Source: Stomoxys calcitrans (lineage: Eukaryota; Arthropoda; Insecta; Diptera; Muscidae). From it: DNA of 64,000 nt. Positions 53,601 through 64,000 of the stretch are shown here, in pieces; the first letter of the stretch is position 1; every line of letters starts with the position of its first letter. Both the position numbers and the translations under genes were made by a program. The notes under the pieces are model-generated. The model saw nothing but the letters and a program-made list of their open reading frames with translations. It was not told the origin of the DNA and made no database searches. The stretch lies in contig NC_081554.1 in assembly GCF_963082655.1 (NCBI RefSeq), positions 64,384,602-64,448,601 of the forward strand, in the 5' to 3' direction.

Positions 53601-56600
53601 TTTCAAGGATTTTTGATGGAGTCACGAATTAAGGCCATTTCCCTCTACGACGCATAGTTTAGGAGATACAGCCATTTTAAATTTTCCGCATGAAATTTCG
53701 ATTTTTCAAGGATTTTTGATGGAGTCACGAATTAAGGCCCATTTCCCTTTACGACGCATAGTTTAGGAGATACAGCCATTTTAAGTTTTCCAAGTGAAAT
53801 TTCGATTTTTCAAGGATTTTTGATGGAGTCACGAATTAAGGCCCATTTCCCTCTACGACGCATAGTTAGGAGATACAGCCATTTTAAGTTTTCCTAGTGA
53901 AATTTCTACTTTTCAAGGATTTTTGATGGAGTCACGAATTAAGGCCTATTTCCCTCTACGACGCATAGTTTAGGAGATACAGCCATTTTCAGTTTTCCGA
54001 CTGAAATTTCGATTTTTCAAGGATTTTTGATGGAGTCACGAATTAAGGCCCATTTCCCTCTACGACGCATAGTTTAGGAGATACAGCCATTTTAAGTTTT
54101 CCAACTGAAATTTCGATTTTTCAATGATTTTTGATGGAGTCACGAATTAAGGCCCATTTCCCTCTACGACGCATAGTTTAGGAGATACAGCCATTTTAAG
54201 TTTTCCAAGTGAAATTTCGATTTTTCAAGGATTTTTGATGGAGTCACGAATTAAGGCCCATTTCCCTCTACGACGCATAGTTTAGGAGATACAGCCATTT
54301 TAAGTTTTCCAAGTGAAATTTCGATTTTTCAAGGATTTTTGATGGAGTCACGAATTAAGGCCAATTTCCCTCTACGACGCATAGTTAGGAGATACAGCCA
54401 TTTTAAGTTTTAAAACGGAAATTTCGATTTTGCAAGGATTTTTGATGGAGTCACGAATTAAGGCCTATTTCCCTCTACGACGCATAGTTTAGGAGATACA
54501 GCCATTTTCAGTTTTCCGACTGAAATTCCGATTTTTCAAGGATTTTTGATGGAGTCACGAATTAAGGCCCATTTCCCTCTACGACGCATAGTTTAGGAGA
54601 TACAGTCATTTTAAGTTTTCCGAATGAAATTTCGATTTTTCAAGGATTTTTGATGGAGTCACGAATTAAGGCCATTTCCCTCTACGACGCATAGTTTAGG
54701 AGATACAGCCATTTTAAATTTTCCGCATGAAATTTCGATTTTTCAAGGATTTTTGATGGAGTCACGAATTAAAGCCCATTTCCCTCTACGACGCATAGTT
54801 TAGGAGATACAGCCATTTTAAGTTTTCCAAGTGAAATTTCGATTTTTCAAGGATTTTTGATGGAGTCACGAATTAAGGCCCATTTCCCTCTACGACGCAT
54901 AGTTTAGGAGATACAGCCATTTTAAGTTTTCCAAGTGAAATTTCGATTTTTCAAGGATTTTTGATGGAGTCACGAATTAAGGCCCATTTCCCTCTAAGAC
55001 GCATAGTTTAGGAGATACAGCCATTTTAAGTTTTCCAAGTGAAATTTCAATTTTTCAAGGATTTTTGATGGAGTCACGAATTAAGGCCAATTTCCCTCTA
55101 CGACGCATAGTTAGGAGATACAGCCATTTTAAGTTTTCCAAGTGAAATTTCTATTTTTCAAGGATTTTTGATTGGGTCACGAATTAAGGCCCATTTCCCT
55201 CTACGACGCATAGTTTAGGAGATACAGCCATTTTAAATTTTCCAAGTGAAATTTCGATTTTTCAAGGATTTTTGATGGAGTCACGAATTAAGGCTCATTT
55301 CCCTCTACGACGCATAGTTTAAGAGATACAGCCATTTTAAATTTTCCAAGTGAAATTTCGATTTTTCAAGGATTTTGGATGGAGTCACGAATTAAGGCCC
55401 ATTTCCCTCTACGACGCATAGTTTAGGAGATACAGCCATTTTCAGTTTTCCGACTGAAATTCCGATTTTTCAAGGATTTTTGATGGAGTCACGAATTAAG
55501 GCCCATTTCCCTCTAAGACGCATAGTTTAGGAGATACAGCCATTTTAAGTTTTCCAAGTGAAATTTCGATTTTTCAATGATTTTGATGGAGTCACGAATT
55601 AAGGCCCATTTCCCTCTACGGCGCATAGTTTAGGAGATACAGCCATTTAAAGTTTTCCAACTGAAATTTCGATTTTTCAAGGATTTTTGATTGAGTCACG
55701 AATTAAGGCCCATTTCCCTCTACGACGCATAGTTTAGGAGATACAGCCATTTTAAGTTTTCCAACTGAAATTTCGATTTTTCAAGGATTTTGGATGGAGT
55801 CACGAATTAAAGCCCATTTCCCTCTACGACGCATAGTTTAGGAGATACAGCCATTTTAAATTTTTTCAAGTGAAATTTCGATTTTTCAAGGATTTTTGAT
55901 GGAGTTACGAATTAAGGTCCATTTCCCTCTACGACGCATAGTTTAGGAGATACAGCCATTTTAAGTTTTCCAAGTGAAATTTCGATTTTTCAAGGATTTT
56001 TGATGGAGTCACGAATTAAGGCCCATTTGCCTCTACGACGCATAGTTTAGGAGATACAGCCATTTTAAGTTTTCCAACTGAAATTTCGATTTTTCAAGGA
56101 TTTTTGATGGAGTCACGAATTAAGGCCCATTTCCCTCTACGACGCATAGTTTAGGAGATACAGCCATTTTAACTTTTTCCAAGTGAAATTTCGATTTTTC
56201 AAGGATTTTTGATGGAGTCACGAATTAAGGCCCATTTCCCTCTACGACGCATAGTTTAGGAGATACAGCCATTTTAAGTTTTCCAAGTGAAATTTCGATT
56301 TTTCAAGGATTTTTGATGGAGTCACGAATTAAGGCCCATTTCCCCCTACGACGCATAGTTTAGGAGATACAGCCATTTTAAGTTTTCCAAGTGAAATTTC
56401 GATTTTTCAAGGATTTTTGATGGAGTCACGAATTAAGGCCCATTTCCCTCTACGACGCATAGTTTAGGAGATACAGCCATTTTAAGTTTTCCAAGTGAAA
56501 TTTCGATTTTTCAAGGATTTTTGATGGAGTCACGAATTAAGGCCAATTTCCCTCTACGACGCATAGTTAGGAGATACAGCCATTTTAAGCTTTCCTAGTG

Positions 56601-58600
56601 AAATTTCTACTTTTCAAGGATTTTTGATGGAGTCACCCTCCCTCCCTCTACGACGCATAGTTTAGGAGATACAGCCATTTTAAGTTTTCCAAGTGAAATT
56701 TCGATTTTTCAAGGATTTTTGATGGAGTCACGAATTAAGGCCCATTTCCCTCTACGACGCATAGTTAGGAGATACAGCCATTTTAAGTTTTCCTAGTGGA
56801 ATTTCTACTTTTCAAGGATTTTTGATGGAGTCACGAATTAAGGCCTATTTCCCTCTACGACGCATAGTTTAGGAGATACAGCCATTTTAAGTTTTCCAAG
56901 TGAAATTTCGATTTTTCAAGGATTTTTGATGGGGTCACGAATTAAGGCCCATTTCCCTCTACGACGCATAGTTTAGGAGATACAGCCATTTTAAGTTTTC
57001 CAACTGAAATTTCGATTTTTCAAGGATTTTCGATGGAGTCACGAATTAAGGCCCATTTCCCTCTACGACGCATAGTTTAGGAGATACAGCCATTTTAAGT
57101 TTTCCAAGTGAAATTTCGATTTTTCAAGGATTTTTGATGGAGTCACGAATTAAGGCCCATTTCCCTCTACGACGCATAGTTTTGGAGATACATCCATTTT
57201 AAGTTTTCCAAGTAAATTTTCCATTTTTCAAGGATAATTGATTAAGTCACGAATTAAGGCCCATTTCCCTCTACGAGGCATAGTTTAGGAGATACAGCCA
57301 TTTTAAGTTTTCCAAGTAAATTTTCCATTTTTCAAGGATTTTTGATGGAGTCACGAATTAAGGCCCATTTCCCTCTACGACGCATAGTTTAGGAGATACA
57401 GCCATTTTAAGTTTTCCAAGTGAAATTTCGATTTTTCAAGGATTTTTGATGGAGTCACGAATTAAGGCCAATTTCCCTCTACGACGCATAGTTAGGAGAT
57501 ACAGCCATTTTAAGTTTTCCAAGTGAAATTTCGATTTTTCAAGGATTTTTCATGGAGTCACGAATTAAGGCCCATTTCCCTCTAAGACACATAGTTTAGG
57601 AGATACAGCCATACATTTTCCAAGTGAAATTTCGATTTTTCAAGGATTTTTGATGGAGTCACGAATTAAGGCTCATTTCCCTCTACGACGCATAGTTTAG
57701 GAGATACAGCCATTTTAAGTTTTCCGAATGAAATTTCGATTTTTCAAGGATTTTTGATGGAGTCACGAATTAAGGCCATTTCCCTCTACGACGCATAGTT
57801 TAGGAGATACAGCCATTTTAAATTTTCCGCATGAAATTTCGATTTTTCAAGGATTTTTGATGGAGTCACGAATTAAGGCCCATTTCCCTTTACGACGCAT
57901 AGTTTAGGAGATACAGCCATTTTAAGTTTTCCAAGTGAAATTTCGATTTTTCAAGGATTTTTGATGGAGTCACGAATTAAGGCCCATTTCCCTCTACGAC
58001 GCATAGTTTAGGAGATACAGCCATTTTAAGTTTTAAAACGGAAATTTCGATTTTGCAAGGATTTTTGATGGAGTCAAGAATTAAGGCCCATTTCCCTCTA
58101 CGACGCATAGTTTAGGAGATACAGCCATTTTAAGTTTTCCGAATGAAATTTCGATTTTTCAAGGATTTTTGATGGAGTCACGAATTAAGGCCCATTTCCC
58201 TCTACGACGCATAGTTTAGGAGATACAGCCATTTTAAGTTTTCCAACTGAAACGATTTTTGATGGAGTCACGAATTAAGGCCCATTTCCCTCTAAGACAC
58301 ATAGTTTAGGAGATACAGCCATACATTTTCCGCATGAAATTTCGATTTTTCAAGGATTTTTGATGGAGTCACGAATTAAGGCCCATTTCCCTTTACGACG
58401 CATAGTTTAGGAGATACAGCCATTTTAAGTTTTCCAAGTGAAATTTCGATTTTTCAAGCATTTTTGATGGAGTCACGAATTAAGGCCCATTTCCCTCTAA
58501 GACACATAGTTTAGGAGATACAGCCATACATTTTCCAAGTGAAATTTCGATTTTTCAAGGATTTTTGATGGAGTCACGAATTAAGGCCCATTTCCCTCTA
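50640..58600. repeat. Distal satellite domain marked by a shortened monomer variant
   Basis: The variant TCTAAGACACATAGTTTAGG followed by CAGCCATACATTTTCC, which lacks part of CATTTTAAGTTTTCC, starts at 50,641, 52,300, 53,440, 57,581, 58,291 and 58,496. The first two are 1,659 bp apart and share the next several monomers in order (CCGAATG form, a GGCCATTTCC form with one C deleted, CCCTTTACGACG form, and CATTTCAGTCTATGACG form). Confidence 0.8.
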
Positions 58601-61600
58601 CGACGCATAGTTTAGGAGATACAGCCATTTTAAGTTTTCCGAATGAAATTTCGATTTTTCAAGGATTTTTGATGGAGTCACGAATTAAGGCCATTTCCCT
58701 CTACGACGCATAGTTTAGGAGATACAGCCATTTTAAGTTTTCCGAATGAAATTTCGATTTTTCAAGGATTTTTGATGGAGTCACGAATTAAGGCCATTTC
58801 CCTCTACGACGCATAGTTTAGGAGATACAGCCATTTTAAATTTTCCGCATGAAATTTCGATTTTTCAAGGATTTTTGATGGAGTCACGAATTAAGGCCCA
58901 TTTCCCTTTACGACGCATAGTTTAGGAGATACAGCCATTTTAAGTTTTCCAAGTGAAATTTCGATTTTGCAAGGATTTTTGATGGAGTCACGAATTAAGG
59001 CCCATTTCCCTCTACGACGCATAGTTTAGGAGATACAGTCATTTTATGTTTTCCAACTGAAACTTCGTTTTTTCAAGGATTTTTGATGAAGTCACGAATT
59101 AAGGCCCATTTCCCTCTACGACGCATAGTTTAGGAGATACAGCCATTTTAAGTTTTCCAAGTGAAATTTCGATTTTTCAAGGATTTTTGATGGAGTCACG
59201 AATTAAGGCCCATTTCCCTCTACGACGCATAGTTTAGGAGATACAGCCATTTTCAGTTTTCCGACTGAAATTCCGATTTTTCAAGGATTTTTGATGGAGT
59301 CACGAATTAAGGCCCATTTCCCTCTACGACGCATAGTTTAGGAGACACAGTCATTTTAAGTTTTCCGAATGAAATTTCGATTTTTCAAGGATTTTTGATG
59401 GAGTCACGAATTAAGGCCATTTCCCTCTACGACGCATAGTTTAGGAGATACAGCCATTTTAAATTTTCCGCATGAAATTTCGATTTGTCAAGGATTTTTG
59501 ATGGAGTCACGAATTAAGGCCCATTTCCCTCTACGACGCATAGTTTAGGAGATACAGCCATTTTAAGTTTTCCAAGTGAAATTTCGATTTTTCAAGGATT
59601 TTTGATGGAGTCACGAATTAAGGCCCATTTCCCTCTACGACGCATAGTTTAGGAGATACAGCCATTTTAAGTTTTCCAACTGAAATTTCGATTTTTCAAG
59701 GATTTTTGATTGGGTCACGAATTAAGGCCCATTTCCCTCTACGACGCATAGTTTAGGAGATACAGCCATTTTAAGTTTTCCAAGTGAAATTTCGATTTTT
59801 CAATGATTTTGATGGAGTCACGAATTAAGGCCCATTTCCCTCTACGGCGCATAGTTTAGGAGATACAGCCATTTTAAGTTTTCCAACTGAAATTTCGATT
59901 TTTCAAGGATTTTTGATTGGGTCACGAATTAAGGCCCATTTCCCTCTACGAAGCATAGTTTAGGAGATACAGCCATTTTAAGTTTTCCAAGTGAAATTTC
60001 GATTTTTCAAGGATTTTTGATGGAGTCACGAATTAAGGCCCATTTCCCTCTACGACGCATAGTTTAGGAGATACAGCCATTTTAAGTTTTCCAACTGAAA
60101 CGATTTTTGATGGAGTCACGAATTAAGGCCCATTTCCCTCTACGACGCATAGTTTAGGAGATACAGCCATTTTAAGTTTTTCAACTGAAACGATTTTTCA
60201 AGGATTTTTGATGGAGTCACGAATTAAGGCCCATTTCCCTCTACGACGCATAGTTTAGGAGATACAGCCATTTTAAGTTTTCCAACTGAAATTTCGATTT
60301 TTCAAGGATTTTTGATGGAGTCACGAATTAAGGCCCATTTCCCTCTACGACGCATAGTTTAGGAGATACAGCCATTTTAAGTTTTCCAAGTGAGATTTCG
60401 ATTTTTCAAGCATTTTTGATGGAGTCACGAATTAAGGCCCATTTCCCTCTACGACGCATAGTTTAGGAGATACAGCCATTTTAAGTTTTCCAAGTGAAAT
60501 TTCGATTTTTCAAGGATTTTGGATGGAGTCACGAATTAAGGTCCATTTCCCTCTACGACGCATAGTTTAGGAGATACAGCCATTTTAAGTTTTCCAAGTG
60601 AAATTTCGATTTTTCAAGGATTTTTGATGGAGTCACGAATTAAGGCCCATTTCCCTCTACGACGCATAGTTTAGGAGATACAGCCATTTTAAGTTTTCCA
60701 AGTGAAATTTCGATTTTTCGAAGGATTTTTGATGGAGTCACGAATTAAGGCCCATTTCCCTCTACGACGTATAGTTTAGGAGATACAGCCATTTTAAGTT
60801 TTCCAAGTGAAATTTCGATTTTTCAAGGATTTTTGATGGAGTCACGAATTAAGGCCCATTTCCCTCTACAACGCATAGTTTAGGAGATACAGCCATTTTA
60901 AGTTTTCCGAATGAAATTTCGATTTTTCAAGGATTTTTGATGGAGTCACGAATTAAGGCCCATTTCCCACTACTTCGCATAGTTAAGGAGATACAGCCAT
61001 ACATTTTCCAAGTGAAATTTCGATTTTTCAAGGATTTTTGATGGAGTCACGAATTAAGGCCCATTTCCCTCTACGACGCATAGTTTAGGAGATACAGCCA
61101 TTTTAAGTTTTCCAAGTGAAATTTCGATTTTTCAAGCATTTTTGATGGAGTCACGAATTAAGGCCCATTTCCCTCTACGACGCATAGTTTAGGAGATACA
61201 GCCATTTTAAGTTTTCCAAGTGAAATTTCGATTTTTCAAGGATTTTTGATGGGGTCACGAATTAAGGCCCATTTCCCTCTACGACGCATAGTTTAGGAGA
61301 TACAGCCATTTTAAGTTTTCCAAGTGAAATTTCGATTTTTCAAGGATTTTTGATGGAGTCACGAATTAAGGCCCATTTCCTCTACGACGCATAGTTTAGG
61401 AGATACAGCCATTTTAAGTTTTCCAAGTGAAATTTCGATTTTTCAAGCATTTTTGATGGAGTCACGAATTAAGGCCCATTTCCCCCTACGACGCATAGTT
61501 TAGGAGATACAGCCATTTTAAGTTTTCCAAGTGAAATTTCGATTTTTCAAGGATTTTTGATGGGGTCACGAATTAAGGCCCATTTCCCTCTACGACGCAT

Positions 61601-64000
61601 AGTTTAGGAGATACAGCCATTTTAAGTTTTCCAAGTGAAATTTCGATTTTTCAAGGATTTTTGATGGAGTCACGAATTAAGGCCCATTTCCCTCTACGAC
61701 GCATAGTTTAGGAGATACAGCCATTTTAAGTTTTCCAAGTGAAATTTCGATTTTTCAAGGATTTTTGATGGAGTCACGAATTAAGGCCAATTTCCCTCTA
61801 CGACACATAGTTAGGAGATACAGCCATTTTAAGTTTTCCTAGTGAAATTTCTACTTTTCAAGGATTTTTGATGGAGTCACGAATTAAGGCCTATTTCCCT
61901 CTACGACGCATAGTTTAGGAGATACAGCCATTTTCAGTTTTCCGACTGAAATTCCGATTTTTCAAGGATTTTTGATGGAGTCACGAATTAAGGCCCATTT
62001 CCCTCTACGACGCATAGTTTAGGAGATACAGTCATTTTAAGTTTTCCGAATGAAATTTCGATTTTTCAAGGATTTTTGATGGAGTCACGAATTAAGGCCA
62101 TTTCCCTCTACGACGCATAGTTTAGGAGATACAGCCATTTTAAATTTTCCGCATGAAATTTCGATTTTTCAAGGATTTTTGATGGAGTCACGAATTAAGG
62201 CCCATTTCCCTCTACGACGCATAGTTTAGGAGATACAGCCATTTTAAGTTTTCCAAGTGAAATTTCGATTTTTCAAGGATTTTTGATGGAGTTACGAATT
62301 AAGGCCCATTTCCCTCTACGACGCATAGTTTAGGAGATACAGCCATTTTAAGTTTTCCGCATGAAATTTCGATTTTTCAAGGATTTTTGATGGAGTCACG
62401 AATTAAGACCCATTTCCCTCTACGACGCATAGTTTAGGAGATACAGCCATTTTAAGTTTTCCAAGTGAAATTTCGATTTTTCAAGGATTTTTGATGGAGT
62501 CACGAATTAAGGCCAATTTCCCTCTACGACGCATAGTTAGGAGATACAGCCATTTTAAGTTTTCCTAGTGAAATTTCTACTTTTCAAGGATTTTTGATGG
62601 AGTCACGAATTAAGGCCCATTTCCCTCTACGACGCATAGTTAGGAGATACAGCCATTTTAAGTTTTCCGACTGAAATTCCGATTTTTCAAGGATTTTTGA
62701 TGGAGTCACGAATTAAGGCCCATTTCCCTCTACGACGCATAGTTTAGGATATACAGCCATTTTAAGTTTTCCAAGTGAAATTTCGATTTTTCAAGGATTT
62801 TTGATTGGGTCACGAATTAAGGCCCATTTCCCTCTACGACGCATAGTTTAGGAGATACAGCCATTTTAAGTTTTCCAAGTGAAATTTCGATTTTTCAAGG
62901 ATTTTTGATGGAGTCACGAATTAAGGCCCATTTCCCTCTACGACGCATAGTTTAGGAGATACAGCCATTTTAAGTTTTCCAAGTGAAATTTCGATTTTTC
63001 AAGGATTTTTGATGGAGTCACGAATTTAGGCCCATTTCCCTCTACGACGCATAGTTTAGGAGATACAGCCATTTTAAGTTTTCCAAGTGAAATTTCGATT
63101 TTTCAAGGATTTTGGATGGAGTCACGAATTAAGGCCCATTTCCCTCTACGACGCATAGCTTAGGAGATACAGCCATTTTCAGTTTTCCGACTGAAATTCC
63201 GATTTTTCAAGGATTTTTGATGGAGTCACGAATTAAGGCCCATTTCCCTCTAAGACGCATAGTTTAGGAGATACAGCCATACATTTTCCGCATGAAATTT
63301 CGATTTTTCAAGGATTTTTGATGGAGTCACGAATTAAGGCCCATTTCCCTCTACGACGCATAGTTTAGGAGATACAGCCATTTTAAGTTTTCCAACTGAA
63401 ATTTCGATTTTTCAAGGATTTTGGATGGAGTCACGAATTAAGGCCCATTTCCCTCTACGACGCATAGTTTAGGAGATACAGCCATTTTAAATTTTTTTAA
63501 GTGAAATTTCGATTTTTCAAGGATTTTTGATGGAGTCACGAATTAAGGTCCATTTCCCTCTACGACGCATAGTTTAGGAGATACAGCCATTTTAAGTTTT
63601 CCAAGTGAAATTTCGATTTTTCAAGGATTTTTGATGGGGTCACGAATTAAGGCCCATTTCCCTCTACGACGCATAGTTTAGGAGATACAGCCATTTTAAG
63701 TTTTCCAAGTGAAATTTCGATTTTTCAAGCATTTTTGATGGAGTCACGAATTAAGGTCCATTTCCCTCTACGACGCATAGTTTAGGAGATACAGCCATTT
63801 TAAGTTTTCCAAGTGAAATTTCGATTTTTCAAGGATTTTTGATGGAGTCACGAATTAAGGCCCATTTCCCCCTACGACGCATAGTTTAGGAGATACAACC
63901 ATTTTAAGTTTTCCAACTGAAATTTCGATTTTTCAAGGATTTTTGATGGAGTCACGAATTAAGGCCCATTTCCCTCTACGACGCATAGTTTAGGAGATAC

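Larger units (their letters stand above)
33856..64000. repeat. 104-bp satellite DNA array, about 290 monomers, open at right edge
   Basis: A head-to-tail monomer repeats without interruption by other elements. Successive GGAGTCACGAATTAAGG starts at 63,844 and 63,948 give exactly 104 bp. By monomer position the landmarks are GGAGTCACGAATTAAGG (1-17), CTCTACGACGCATAG (27-41), GGAGATACAGCCATTTT (46-62) and GAAATTTCGATTTTT (76-90). The common form has 39 G+C of 104 (37.5%). The most variable window is 70-76 (CCAAGTG, CCAACTG, CCGAATG, CCGCATG, CCGACTG, CCTAGTG). Indels give some monomers of other lengths. Spacer-less identical monomers rule out CRISPR. The 61-codon minus frames within it are satellite translations. 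Function unknown; such arrays commonly form heterochromatin. Confidence 0.98.

Noticed and set aside
33856..64000. CRISPR-like array of direct repeats
   Set aside because: The 104-bp monomers adjoin with no unique spacers, and the context is eukaryotic transposon debris.
33856..64000. CENP-B box in the satellite monomer
   Set aside because: Scanning the common monomer by eye I found no match to the CENP-B box core; centromere function cannot be inferred from sequence here.

Overview
This 64 kb window looks like gene-poor heterochromatin from a higher fly. The evidence is tRNA-derived SINEs, several decayed non-LTR retrotransposons with jockey/R1/LOA-like or RTE-like protein motifs, mariner-type MITEs with TTGGGTTGCCCAAAAAG ends, and dispersed AT-rich repeats opening with a TTCGGCCGGGCCGAA palindrome. 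From memory that combination resembles calyptrate flies (Muscidae/Calliphoridae), but the species cannot be fixed from sequence alone. I see no intact host gene, rRNA, functional tRNA or bacterial-type operon. The open reading frames are short and fall in repeats, or are antisense shadows.

Positions 1-33,855 are a patchwork of mobile-element debris separated by short unassigned stretches. Family 1 is a dispersed element with internal units of about 152 bp and inverted-repeat ends; copies lie at 1-891, 2,064-3,260, 7,653-8,748, 17,012-17,655, 28,476-29,338 and 32,416-32,645. Family 2 has CT-rich and G-run internal tandem units and one end reading GGCTAGTT; copies lie at 3,261-6,285, 15,046-16,250 and 25,790-26,985. 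SINE copies or fragments lie at 1,680, 4,974, 11,053, 18,774 and 26,695. MITEs lie at 4,501 and 15,423. LINE fragments lie at 7,316-9,058 (split by a family 1 copy), 9,060-11,580 (split by a SINE), 13,610-14,420, 16,399-17,012, 18,846-24,810, 24,815-25,640, 29,343-29,402 and 29,408-32,130. Within the 18.8-24.8 kb LINE, a reverse-transcriptase downstream segment has become a seven-copy, 492-bp tandem array.

Positions 33,856-64,000 are one continuous array of a 104-bp satellite, roughly 290 monomers, that runs off the right edge. No transposon insertion is visible in it. Monomers at the left edge are diverged. The array has layered internal duplications (offsets near 416, 912, 1,389, 1,617, 1,660, 3,207, 6,230 and 6,730 bp) and at least two domains with different monomer variants, changing near 50.7 kb.

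The parts do not work together as a pathway. The window reads as the flank and edge of a large satellite block, plausibly pericentromeric or similar heterochromatin (inference). The most interesting things are two stages of satellite evolution side by side: a young tandem array born inside a dead LINE, and a mature 104-bp satellite homogenised by repeated block duplication.
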